A stretch of DNA of 64,000 nucleotides from Viridibacterium sediminicola (lineage in GTDB: Bacteria > Pseudomonadota > Gammaproteobacteria > Burkholderiales > Rhodocyclaceae), in NCBI RefSeq assembly GCF_039631295.1, contig NZ_JBDIVE010000001.1:248001-312000 (forward strand). Direction: 5' to 3'. The notes under the pieces are model-generated. The model ran no database searches. It was not told the origin of the DNA and saw only the letters and a list, made by a program, of their open reading frames with translations. Shown here piece by piece: positions 35,645 to 44,396 of the stretch. Both the position numbers and the translations under genes were made by a program. The first letter of the stretch is position 1, and each line of letters begins with the position of its first letter.

Positions 35645-37055
35645 TCCGCTCCTCCAGTTCCGCCTGTTCGGCCGCAGCTTTCCCTTGCTGCCGATCATCG
35701 TCGCCAGCGCGCTGTTCATGGAGAACATGGACTCGACGGTGATCGCCACCTCGCTGCCCGTGATCGCCCGCGACCTGCTGGAAGATCCGGTGGCGCTCAA
35801 GCTGGCGCTGACTTCTTATCTGGTCAGCCTGGCCATCTTCATCCCGATCAGTGGCTGGATGGCAGACCGCTTCGGCTCGCGCACGGTGTTCCAGTCGGCG
35901 ATGGCTGTGTTCATGGCCGGCTCGATACTGTGTGCATTTTCGAGCACGCTGGGCGGCTTCGTTGCCGCGCGCTTCGTGCAAGGCATGGGCGGCGCGATGA
36001 TGATTCCGGTCGGCCGTCTGGTAATCCTGCGCTCGACCGAAAAGTCCGAGCTGGTGCGCATGCTCAGCTATCTGACTATTCCCGCCCTGCTCGGCCCGGT
36101 GATCGGCCCGCCGCTGGGCGGCTTCATCAGCACCTATTTCCACTGGCGCTGGATCTTCTTCATCAATGTGCCGATCTCGATCCTCGGCCTCTACCTGGCG
36201 GCGCGCTTCGTGCCACAGGTGCGCGAGGCGCGGCTGCAGGCCTTCGACCTGCCGGGCTTCGCACTCTCCGCCTTCGGCCTCGGCCTGCTGATGACCGGCT
36301 TCGCGACCCTCGGCCGCCATCTGGTGTCCACTCCGGTTGCCGTGGCCTGCTTGCTGATCGGCGCCCTGCTGTTTGCCGGCTACCTGTGGCACGCCGCGCG
36401 CACGCCCGCACCGCTGCTGGAGCTCAAGCTGTTCCGCCAGATCAGCTTCCGTTCCGGTGTGGCAGGCGGCTTCCTGTTCCGCATCGGCATCGGCGCGATT
36501 CCCTTCCTGCTGCCGCTGATGATGCAGCTGGGGTTTGGCCTGAGCCCATTTGAGTCCGGCATGCTGACCTGTGCCACCGCTGTCGGCGCGCTGTTCATGA
36601 AGACCGCGGCCGCCAGCATCCTCAACCGCTGGGGCTTTCGCCGCGTGCTGATCGGCAATACCTTCCTGGTCGCCGCCTCGCTAGCGGTGATCGCCTCATT
36701 CACCGTGCATACGCCGCATGTGCTGATGATCGTCGCGCTGTTTCTCGGCGGCTGCCTGCGTTCGCTGCAATTTACCAGCCTCAACAGCCTGTCCTACGCC
36801 GACATCGAGCCGGCCAAGATGAGCCAGGCCACCAGCCTGGCCAGCGTGGTGCAGCAACTGGCGGCCGGCATGGGTGTGACGGTCGGCGCGGCAGCGCTGC
36901 AATCCTCACGCGCATTGCTCGGTCATGCCGACTTCCTGCCGCTGGACTTCTCGCTGGCCTTCCTCTGCGTGGCCGCCATCTCGCTCTGTTCGCTGTACTT
37001 CCTGCTACGCCTGCCGGCCAATGCCGGAGCGGCATTGACCAACGGCGAACACTGA
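35637..37055 (+). CDS. MFS multidrug exporter, DHA2 (14-helix) type
   Basis: A 472-residue inner-membrane drug:proton antiporter. Motif D1-like ENMDSTVIATSLPVIARDL (about residue 24) and motif A GWMADRFGSRTVF (about 70) identify the DHA2 branch; motif C is GPVIGPPLGGFI (about 153). About 14 helices are expected. The ATG at 35637 lies in the last codons of rlhA after GCAGGA, so the two genes are translationally coupled even though their functions are unrelated. No membrane-fusion partner gene is adjacent. Substrates are unknown. Confidence 0.9.
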   Translation: MPDPLLQFRLFGRSFPLLPIIVASALFMENMDSTVIATSLPVIARDLLEDPVALKLALTSYLVSLAIFIPISGWMADRFGSRTVFQSAMAVFMAGSILCAFSSTLGGFVAARFVQGMGGAMMIPVGRLVILRSTEKSELVRMLSYLTIPALLGPVIGPPLGGFISTYFHWRWIFFINVPISILGLYLAARFVPQVREARLQAFDLPGFALSAFGLGLLMTGFATLGRHLVSTPVAVACLLIGALLFAGYLWHAARTPAPLLELKLFRQISFRSGVAGGFLFRIGIGAIPFLLPLMMQLGFGLSPFESGMLTCATAVGALFMKTAAASILNRWGFRRVLIGNTFLVAASLAVIASFTVHTPHVLMIVALFLGGCLRSLQFTSLNSLSYADIEPAKMSQATSLASVVQQLAAGMGVTVGAAALQSSRALLGHADFLPLDFSLAFLCVAAISLCSLYFLLRLPANAGAALTNGEH

Positions 37056-37062
37056 GGGTGCG

Positions 37063-38181
37063 TCAGGCCGGCTGCAAAGCCGGCGCCACCTGCCAGCCAT
37101 GGCGCGCGACGATCTGGTCGAGCGCGCGGTGGTAGGCGGTGTCGAAGACGTGCTCGCTCTCGATGAAGTAATCGAAGTAGCCACGCTTGCCGACGAACTG
37201 GAAAGGCTCCAGATGGATGGTCTGATCGCCGGGCGCCTGCAAGCGACCTTCGCGCACCAGACGATTGAGGAGCTCGATGCGCGCCACCTGCATGGAGTAG
37301 GAGCTGTTCATGCCGATCTCGGTTTCCATGTCGCGCTGCTCGAAGTAGTTGTCGGGCATCTCGCCGATCCAGCGCGAATTCTGCGGCCGCACCACCCAGA
37401 TCGTGGCCGGCTTGCGCGCCGGCACCAGATCGCAGAGCTCGTTGAGGATGAACTGACGATGGTAGGCACCATCGATCAGCTTCATGCCGAAGTAGCTGCG
37501 CTCGTAACCATAGCTGTAGAGGTGTAGCGCGGCTTCGACGCCTTCGGCGGTGATCGGCATGTAGATCGTCTCCGGCGTCTGCTGATGCCAGCGCACGCCC
37601 AGCGCATCACGCGCCGCCGCGTTGAGGAACAACACTTCCTGGCCGCTGGGCGGGCAGAAGGCGTTGAACATCACCGCGACATCGCTATTGGCCAGGGTGT
37701 CGGCGACGAATTCGAAGTGCTCGGTCGAACGCGTCGGCACCCAGGTTTGCGCCGGCAGGAGCCGGTCGGCCCAGTCCTTGGGTTCGGAGAAGGGCGACAT
37801 GAAGGACCAGCGTTCCCAGTACTCCTGCATCGCCGGGCGGAATACGCCGGGCAGGCCCTTGGCGAGCAGCCACTGGTTGCCGAAGGGCAACGATTCGGGC
37901 GCCTTGGGCATTTCGGCGAGCTGCTCGCGCAGCTTTTCGCGCAGATCGTCGCCGGCCAGATAATGCGCGGTCCAAACGATCATGCCCGAGGTACAGGTGA
38001 TCGCGGCCGGCCGGATATTGCGCTCGCGCGCAGCAGCCAGAAAACCGGCGCCAAAGGCATTGCCGCCGCCCAGGCCGCCTAGTGCGAAGGCCAGATTTTC
38101 ACCGCCGTTTGTGGGGATTGCGAGCTGCGAACCGCCCGCGCTGGATTCCAATTGCTGATTGATGCCTTCTGCCATGCCCAT
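37063..38181 (-). CDS. Patatin-like protein with an atypical nucleophile elbow
   Basis: A 372-residue protein with the patatin layout: a glycine-rich oxyanion loop ALGGLGGGNAFGAGFL (about residue 33), a Ser elbow, and a DGA dyad motif KLIDGAYHRQF (about 240). The elbow reads ITCTSGMIVW, so Cys replaces the first Gly of GxSxG. Lipid hydrolase activity is the family expectation but is uncertain here. The start has AGGAGG five bases upstream. There is no signal peptide. It is convergent with the MFS gene, 7 bases apart. Confidence 0.72.
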   Translation of the reverse strand: MGMAEGINQQLESSAGGSQLAIPTNGGENLAFALGGLGGGNAFGAGFLAAARERNIRPAAITCTSGMIVWTAHYLAGDDLREKLREQLAEMPKAPESLPFGNQWLLAKGLPGVFRPAMQEYWERWSFMSPFSEPKDWADRLLPAQTWVPTRSTEHFEFVADTLANSDVAVMFNAFCPPSGQEVLFLNAAARDALGVRWHQQTPETIYMPITAEGVEAALHLYSYGYERSYFGMKLIDGAYHRQFILNELCDLVPARKPATIWVVRPQNSRWIGEMPDNYFEQRDMETEIGMNSSYSMQVARIELLNRLVREGRLQAPGDQTIHLEPFQFVGKRGYFDYFIESEHVFDTAYHRALDQIVARHGWQVAPALQPA

Positions 38182-38354
38182 GCTGCCCTCCTGCGTGCTG
38201 CGATCCGCCCGGAGGGCAGATCGTGCAGGTCGGGCATGCCACAGCCCAACTTCCCTGCACTAAGACATAGCTTTGTGTGCAGTGCAGCATTTGTCAACGC
38301 GATTTGTCTACGCCGCGCATTGAATGAATCTATGCGCCGCGCCCGGCAAGGCTT

Positions 38355-39335
38355 TCAGCGGATTCGCGAGACGCCGAAAATAACCAGCGCCGCACCACAG
38401 ATCTGCAAAAAGCCGAGCGGTTCGCCGAGCACCAGGGCGGCGAGCAGGATGGTCAGCACCGGGCCGAGGGTGCCCACCATCGAGGCCGGACCGGCGCCGA
38501 TGCGGCGCATCGCCTCGGCGACCAGCCAGATCGGCAGCACCGTCGAGAAGATCGCCATCGCAGCGCCCAGCGCATGGACCTGCCAGGGCTGCACCAGGCT
38601 GCTCAGCGGGCGCATCAGCACGAATTGCAGCAAGCTCAGCGTGCAGGCCACCGAGGTGGCATAGGCGGTCACGCGCATCGCACCGAGACGGGCGATCAGC
38701 TCGCCGCTGAGCATCAGATAAGCGGCATAGCAAAGCGAACTGGCAAACACCAGGGCGCCACCGATCATCACACTGCTGCCGCCAACCTGAATATCGTGGC
38801 CGATGGCCAGGACAATCCCGCCATAACAGAGCAACAGCGGCCAGATCAGCTTGCGCGACAGCGGCTTACCGAGGAACAGCGCCGACATCAGCAGCACCAT
38901 GGTCGGGTAGAGGAACAGGATCAGCCGCTCCAGCGCAGCCGAGATGTAGCGCAGACCGAGGAAGTCCAGATAGCTGGCGGCGTAATAGCCGAGAAAACCG
39001 AGCACCAGCAGCGCCCACCAGTCACGCGCCGAGAGCTGCATCGGCGTGCGCCGCGCCACCACCAGACCCATGACGATGAAAAACGGCAGCGCATAGCCCA
39101 TGCGCAGCGCCAGCAGGGTTTCGGCGTCGACGCCCCAGGTGTAGGCCGCCTTGATGAAGATGGCTTTGAAGGCAAAGCCGAATGCGCCAAGCGTGGCGTA
39201 GAGCAAACCGGTGGAACGCGCAGCAGACACGGCAGGATTGAACGAGCTGGGCGCCTCAGTATAGCGCGCCGATGAGTACCCATTGGCACCTTGTGCCTGG
39301 TCCGGCGTGGGCGGCAATGCGCTGGAAGATTGCAA
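38355..39335 (-). CDS. EamA/DMT-family transporter
   Basis: A 326-residue exporter with two EamA repeats and ten predicted helices, beginning at about residue 42 (GLLYATLGAFGFAFKAIFIK). The first 40 residues are polar and longer than usual, so translation may start later, but no better ribosome site stands out. The second repeat ends LGEPLGFLQICGAALVIFGV. The substrate is unknown. It is divergent from the siderophore receptor at 39399, and its promoter region overlaps the Fur box area, so iron control is conceivable. The 173 bases between its stop and the patatin gene hold no gene. Confidence 0.85.
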   Translation of the reverse strand: MQSSSALPPTPDQAQGANGYSSARYTEAPSSFNPAVSAARSTGLLYATLGAFGFAFKAIFIKAAYTWGVDAETLLALRMGYALPFFIVMGLVVARRTPMQLSARDWWALLVLGFLGYYAASYLDFLGLRYISAALERLILFLYPTMVLLMSALFLGKPLSRKLIWPLLLCYGGIVLAIGHDIQVGGSSVMIGGALVFASSLCYAAYLMLSGELIARLGAMRVTAYATSVACTLSLLQFVLMRPLSSLVQPWQVHALGAAMAIFSTVLPIWLVAEAMRRIGAGPASMVGTLGPVLTILLAALVLGEPLGFLQICGAALVIFGVSRIR

Positions 39336-39360
39336 GAGCGAAGACGAGTCGTGTATTGTA

Positions 39361-39379
39361 AACGAGAATTATTATCGTT
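39361..39379. promoter_or_regulatory. Fur box upstream of the siderophore receptor
   Basis: AACGAGAAT-T-ATTATCGTT is a 9-1-9 inverted repeat with one mismatch between arms, close to the GATAATGATAATCATTATC consensus. It lies 20 bases before the receptor start. With iron present, Fur would block transcription of the receptor and the PepSY gene behind it. Prediction is by eye. Confidence 0.75.
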
Positions 39380-39398
39380 CGTATCTTGGAGTTAATTG

Positions 39399-41525
39399 AT
39401 GTTATCGCCCGTCCCGCAGCGCTCGTCCATCACCCTCGCCGTGCTCGGCGCCCTGAATTTCACTGTCCCGCTGTGCGCACAGGCTGCGGATGGTACGACG
39501 ACCGAGCCCGGCCTGAGCGCCGTCGTCGTGCAGGGCAGCGGGCCGCAACAAGCTACGGAAAAATCCTCCAGCTACACGGTCAAGAAGTCCAATGCGGCCA
39601 CCGGTCTGGATCTGACGCCAGCCGAAACGCCGCAGTCGATCAGTGTGGTCACCCGCGCGCAGATGGATGATTTCAAGTCCAGCACCGCCAATGCGGTGCT
39701 CGACGGCGTCACCGGGGTCACCGTGCAGCGCTACGAAGAAGACCGCACCTATTACACCGCACGCGGCTTCGACATCACCAATTTCCAGGTCGATGGCCTG
39801 GGCATGCCGATGGCTTTCGGCCTGGTCGAGGGCGACATCGACACTGCGCTCTACGACCGCATCGAAGTCATTCGCGGCGCTAATGGCCTGATGTCCTCGA
39901 CCGGCAATCCCTCGGCCACCGTCAACTACGTGCGCAAGCGCCCGACCCGCCAACTGCAGGCTTCCGGCAGCATCAGCTATGGCTCCTGGAGCAACAAACG
40001 GGCGACCGGCGACATCGCCGGCCCCCTGAATGAATCGGGTACGCTGCGCGGCCGTCTGGTCGCCGGCGGTGAAGATGGCGACTCCTATCTGGACCGCTAC
40101 CACAAACGCAAAACCTATCTGTCGGCGATCCTCGAAGCGGATCTCGGCGAGGCCAGCGTGCTGAGCGCCGGCTACAGCTACCAGAACAATCGGCCGACCG
40201 GCACCATGTGGGGCGGCTTGCCGATGACCTGGTCGGACGGCACACAAACCAATCTGGATCGCTCGACCAGCACGGCCGCCAGCTGGGCCTACTGGACCAC
40301 CAAGACCCAGTCGGCCTTCATCGAGGGCAAGCACGTGTTCGACAACGGCTGGCAAGCCAGCACTTCGCTGACGCGCCGCGAAAGCCACCAGGACAGCAAT
40401 CTGTTCTACGCCTACGGTTCGCCCGATCGCAGCACCGGCCTCGGGCTCTACAGCTATCCCTCGCTGTACACCCTGGACAGCAGCCAGAACCAGCTCGACG
40501 CACGCGCCAGCGGGCCGTTCACGCTGCTCGGGCGCCAGCATGAGCTGCTGTTCGGCGCCGGCTATGCACGCGCCAACATACGCGAGTACTCGGGCTACGG
40601 GAATGACATCGGCACCGCGCTGAGCTCGATCTACAACTGGAGCGGCAATTACCCGCAACCGGATTACAGCGCATCTTCCAACAGCTCCAATTACTGGCTG
40701 CGTCAGCGCACGCTGTATGCCGCGAGCAAGCTGCAACTGGCCGACAAGCTCAAGCTGATCCTCGGCGCCAACAATACCCATGTCAGCTCGGCTGGCGACA
40801 ACTACGGCATGGACTACGGCCGCGATGACAGCGCCACCAGCCCCTACACCGGCCTGCTCTACACGCTGACGCCGAGCGTTACGGCCTATTCGAGCTTCGC
40901 CTCGATCTTCACCGCGCAGAACCAGCTATCCGGCAGCGGCAGCCGACTCGCGCCGGCCACCGGTTACAGCACCGAGGGCGGTCTCAAGTACGCCAGCGCC
41001 GACGGTCGCCTGAACGCCAGCGTGGCGGTGTTCCGCGTGCGCCAGGACAATCTGGCCGAGTATGTTGAAACGGTGAATCTGCGCGACCTCTACCGCGGCA
41101 TCGACACCTATGCCCAGGGCTACGAGCTGGAAGCCGCTGGCGAAGTGCTGCGCGGCGTGCAGCTGAGTGCCGGCTACACGGCGCAAAGCATTCGCGACAG
41201 CGCCGGCCAGGTGGCGCGCACCTACATGCCGGCGCATACGCTGAAAACGGCCGCCCGCTGGCAGATCAACGAAGCGCTCAAAGTGGGCGCCGGCCTGCGC
41301 TGGCAAGGCGATACGCACAATGATCTGAGCAGCAGCTCGGTGATCCGCCAGGACGACTACCTGCTGATCGATCTGATGGCGGGCTACGCGTTCAACAAGA
41401 ACCTGTCGGCCGACCTCAACATCTACAACCTCACCGACAAGAAGTACCTCAACAGCGTGCGCTGGTCGCAGAACTACTACGGCGCACCGCGTAGCGCCAT
41501 GGTCACGCTCAGCTGGAAGTACTGA
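39399..41525 (+). CDS. TonB-dependent siderophore receptor
   Basis: A 708-residue outer-membrane receptor with a signal peptide (about 1-29, cut after AQA), a plug domain (about 65-175: PAETPQSISVVTRAQMDDF; GLMSSTGNPSATVNYVRKRP) and a 22-strand barrel ending in the aromatic tail MVTLSWKY. The plug style is that of FhuE/FpvA-type ferric-siderophore receptors. I start at the ATG at 39399, eight bases after GGAG, rather than the in-frame TTG at 39396. It follows a good Fur box and is transcribed with the PepSY gene, one base beyond its stop. Confidence 0.93.
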   Translation: MLSPVPQRSSITLAVLGALNFTVPLCAQAADGTTTEPGLSAVVVQGSGPQQATEKSSSYTVKKSNAATGLDLTPAETPQSISVVTRAQMDDFKSSTANAVLDGVTGVTVQRYEEDRTYYTARGFDITNFQVDGLGMPMAFGLVEGDIDTALYDRIEVIRGANGLMSSTGNPSATVNYVRKRPTRQLQASGSISYGSWSNKRATGDIAGPLNESGTLRGRLVAGGEDGDSYLDRYHKRKTYLSAILEADLGEASVLSAGYSYQNNRPTGTMWGGLPMTWSDGTQTNLDRSTSTAASWAYWTTKTQSAFIEGKHVFDNGWQASTSLTRRESHQDSNLFYAYGSPDRSTGLGLYSYPSLYTLDSSQNQLDARASGPFTLLGRQHELLFGAGYARANIREYSGYGNDIGTALSSIYNWSGNYPQPDYSASSNSSNYWLRQRTLYAASKLQLADKLKLILGANNTHVSSAGDNYGMDYGRDDSATSPYTGLLYTLTPSVTAYSSFASIFTAQNQLSGSGSRLAPATGYSTEGGLKYASADGRLNASVAVFRVRQDNLAEYVETVNLRDLYRGIDTYAQGYELEAAGEVLRGVQLSAGYTAQSIRDSAGQVARTYMPAHTLKTAARWQINEALKVGAGLRWQGDTHNDLSSSSVIRQDDYLLIDLMAGYAFNKNLSADLNIYNLTDKKYLNSVRWSQNYYGAPRSAMVTLSWKY

Positions 41526-41526
41526 G

Positions 41527-42759
41527 ATGCGCGCCGCCCTGACTGTCCTGCACCGCTGGTTCGGCCTCACGGCGGCGGTCTTCCTGTTCATTTCCGGCGC
41601 GACGGGCGCGCTGATCTCCTGGGATCACGAGCTCGACGCCTGGCTCAATCCGCGCCTGTTCAAGGCGGACAGCGCGGGCGTGCCACAAGACGCGCTGCAT
41701 CTGGCGCAGGAATATGAGCGGCGCCATCCTGATCTGCAGATCAGCTGGCTGCCGCTGGCCGTCGAGCCCGGCGAGGCGCTCAATATCCGCGTCGAACCGC
41801 GTCCCGACAAGGCCGGCGGCAAAGCCAAAGATCCCGGCTTCAACCAGGTCGCGCTCGATCCGGTCAGCGGCGCCGAGCAGGCTCAGCGCGACTGGGGCGT
41901 GATCTCGCTGTCACGCGAAAACCTGCTGCCCTTCCTCTACAAGCTGCACTACAGCATGCATCTGCCGGATGTCGGCGGCATCGAGACCGGCATCTGGCTG
42001 ATGGGCCTGATCGCTATCGTCTGGATTGTCGATTGCGGCGTCGCGCTGTGGCTCTCCTTCCCCAAGCTGGCGAGCTGGCGCAAATCCTTCGCCTTTCGCT
42101 GGCGCCAAGGCGGCTACAAGCTCAATTTCGACCTGCACCGCTCGGGCGGCGTATGGCTGTGGCTGCTGGTGCTGATCATCGCCATCACTTCGGTGTCGAT
42201 GAACCTGCAGCTGCAAGTGGTGCGCCCCCTGATCAACCAGCTCTCGCCGCTGAGTGCCTCGCCCTGGGATGGCCGCAGCTTCCGCGCCGAGGATGATCCC
42301 GCCCAGCCGCGGGTCAGCCGCGAGCAGGTGCTGGCTGCGGCGCGCGCCGAAGCCGCCCGGCGTGGCTGGCACTTGCCGGCCGGTGGCATCTTCTATTCCC
42401 CGCAGGCAGACGTCTATGGCGTGGGCTTCTATGAACCTGGCCAGGACCACGGCGATGGCGGCCTGGGCAATGCCTGGCTGCATTACGAGGGCAGCGACGG
42501 CCGCTTTGCCGGCGCCTCGGTGCCCGGCGAAGGCAGCGCGGGCGACATCTTCATGCAGGCGCAGTTTCCGCTGCATTCCGGGCGCATCGCCGGCCTGCCC
42601 GGGCGCATCCTGGTCTCGCTGCTGGGTCTGGCGATTGCCAGCTTCAGCGTCACCGGCATCGTCATCTGGGCGCGCAAGCGCCGCGCACGCCTGGCCAAAA
42701 CGCATCAGCCCGCATCACGCGCCAGCGGCGTGGGCGCCGAGCTCGGCACCAGTCAGTAG
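41527..42759 (+). CDS. PepSY-associated membrane protein (iron-regulated, PiuB-like)
   Basis: A 410-residue inner-membrane protein with four helices: near residues 12-30 (GLTAAVFLFISGATGALISW), 155-178, 205-228 and 360-382, separated by periplasmic PepSY-type domains. The family is often co-encoded with siderophore receptors and may act as a ferric-siderophore reductase. The ATG begins one base after the receptor stop, so they are one Fur-controlled operon. It overlaps the convergent next gene by 7 bases. Confidence 0.88.
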   Translation: MRAALTVLHRWFGLTAAVFLFISGATGALISWDHELDAWLNPRLFKADSAGVPQDALHLAQEYERRHPDLQISWLPLAVEPGEALNIRVEPRPDKAGGKAKDPGFNQVALDPVSGAEQAQRDWGVISLSRENLLPFLYKLHYSMHLPDVGGIETGIWLMGLIAIVWIVDCGVALWLSFPKLASWRKSFAFRWRQGGYKLNFDLHRSGGVWLWLLVLIIAITSVSMNLQLQVVRPLINQLSPLSASPWDGRSFRAEDDPAQPRVSREQVLAAARAEAARRGWHLPAGGIFYSPQADVYGVGFYEPGQDHGDGGLGNAWLHYEGSDGRFAGASVPGEGSAGDIFMQAQFPLHSGRIAGLPGRILVSLLGLAIASFSVTGIVIWARKRRARLAKTHQPASRASGVGAELGTSQ

Positions 42760-43454
42760 GCGAGCTTGAGCCCCAGGGTGAAGGCACGCGAGCGCTCGCC
42801 ACCCAGCTGCTTGGCCCAGGAACTGTCGATGAACAGCTTGTCTTCCTTGACCACCCAGCGCGCGGCCACGCCGAGCCAGGCTGCGTTGTGGTCGTTGCCA
42901 TAACTCTCGGCCGCCAGATCGACCGGGCCGATGGCAGCGATGCGCTCGGCGGCCAGTGCCCAGGTGGTCGAGTTCTGCTTGCCCAGACGTGTGCGCGCCC
43001 AGCCCAGATTGGCGTGCAGCAGCCACTGTTCCAGCGGCACCGTCAGCGCACTGTTGAGCGCGGCATTGTCGTAGCGGAAGCGCTCACCCGGCGCCCGCGT
43101 GCGATCCACGCTCCACGCAACAGCCACGCCGTACTCATCGTCCGTCAATGCCTTGAGGCCGGTTTTGCCGACGATGGCGTATTCGCCACTGCTTTTGCGC
43201 CCCTCGAAATCGGCGTTGTACTGGCGCAGGAAATCGACGCCGATACCGATCTGGGTATTGAAGCCGATACCCACGCTGGGCTGGACATGCAGGCCGCTGA
43301 GCGACTCCACACCCCGCGCAGTCTGGCGATGGTAGTAGTTCTCCAGTTCGACACCGCCCTTGTCGATGAAGCCCGCGTCTTCGGTCGTCAAGGGCCGGCC
43401 GGCGTTGGCAGCAGTCGCCGTCAGCAGCAGACATGCTGCGCCAAAAATCCTCAT
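42753..43454 (-). CDS. Exported outer-membrane beta-barrel-like protein
   Basis: A 233-residue protein with a signal peptide (about 1-19, cut after ANA). Alternating polar and aromatic residues through the body (for example SVGIGFNTQIGIGVDFLRQY) and the end SRAFTLGLKLAY suggest an outer-membrane beta barrel, similar to the PF13557 phenol-degradation MetA-type/transporter group. I start at the ATG at 43454 (MRIFGAACLL); an upstream ATG at 43499 would precede the signal peptide with polar residues. Function is unknown. The 207 bases upstream hold nothing I recognise. Confidence 0.7.
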   Translation of the reverse strand: MRIFGAACLLLTATAANAGRPLTTEDAGFIDKGGVELENYYHRQTARGVESLSGLHVQPSVGIGFNTQIGIGVDFLRQYNADFEGRKSSGEYAIVGKTGLKALTDDEYGVAVAWSVDRTRAPGERFRYDNAALNSALTVPLEQWLLHANLGWARTRLGKQNSTTWALAAERIAAIGPVDLAAESYGNDHNAAWLGVAARWVVKEDKLFIDSSWAKQLGGERSRAFTLGLKLAY

Positions 43455-43661
43455 GCGGTTGTCACTCCTGTTGTTGTTCGCGCACGCCCTGGCGATCACC
43501 CCGCGCCATCAAGCAATGCCTGGGCATAGACCTATGCCGCAAACGCGGCACGCTACGCTACGGAGCACTATTCGCGCTTGACCCGCATCATCGAATGCCG
43601 ATCAGCCCCCCTCAGCATGCCGCCTGGCGCGTACAAGTGAATGCGGGCAGACCGCAGTTGC

Positions 43662-44396
43662 TCAGGGCAGGCGCTCGACAACGCCGGCCGGCAAGGCCGG
43701 AAGACGTGAAAAATTCACCCTCACCCGCCCGCTGCTGACCGCACGCAGCAAGCGCTTGAAGTCTTCGTCGCCAATGCCGGCCTGTATGGCATAACGCTCC
43801 AGATAGACTTTGGCGGCGGGAATGTCGCGATCACCAATGCTGAGCATGCCCAGCGTATAGGCCGCCTCTGGAATGCCGCCCTGATCGGCGCGGATCAGGT
43901 AGCGGCGCGCAAGACCACCGGCCTCGTCGAATTCGCTGAGGAAGCTGCCGAGCAGATAGTTGGCGCGCATATCGTCCGGCGACTGGCGTAGCAGGCGCGA
44001 AAACTGTTCAAAAGCCAGCTCTGCCCCCTGCTTCATCCCCATGCGCCATGCCTGGGTATTGAGCTGCGCGCTGAGGAGCAGGATTTGCGGCTCGGGATTT
44101 GCCACCTCCAGATGCGTGCGCAAGCGTTGGCTGAGCTCCGTGGCATCGCGCAAAGCGACAATCAGATCATCTTGCGAATCAAAACGCAGGGGATAGGTAT
44201 TGGCATACTGCGCCAGCAAACCCACTGCGAGTGCCAGACGCTCCTGATCGATGGGTGCCGGTGCCGGCGCCACGATGCTATCGACGTCCAGCTGCGGATA
44301 GCTGGCCGCCTGCAGCAACGGCGCCGCCAGCACGCTGCCCAGGGCGAGTGCCCAGCCGCGCAGCGTGCGCATAAGAGAGTTTTGCAGCGTAGCCAT
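43662..44396 (-). CDS. Exported helical-repeat (TPR/Sel1-like) protein
   Basis: A 244-residue protein with a signal peptide (about residues 9-31, cut after LQA). The rest is Leu/Ala-rich alpha helix with TPR/Sel1-like stretches, such as LLGSFLSEFDEAGGLARRYL and AAYTLGMLSIGDRDIPAAKV. The ATG at 44396 shares one base with the stop of the upstream HerA-like ATPase gene (TGATG), so the two are coupled; an inner ATG at 44372 is an alternative. No specific function can be assigned. Confidence 0.68.
   Translation of the reverse strand: MATLQNSLMRTLRGWALALGSVLAAPLLQAASYPQLDVDSIVAPAPAPIDQERLALAVGLLAQYANTYPLRFDSQDDLIVALRDATELSQRLRTHLEVANPEPQILLLSAQLNTQAWRMGMKQGAELAFEQFSRLLRQSPDDMRANYLLGSFLSEFDEAGGLARRYLIRADQGGIPEAAYTLGMLSIGDRDIPAAKVYLERYAIQAGIGDEDFKRLLRAVSSGRVRVNFSRLPALPAGVVERLP

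Noticed and set aside
33617..35800. A 727-codon minus-strand frame opposite rlhA
   Set aside because: No motifs and low-complexity composition; the plus strand encodes the full U32 protein.
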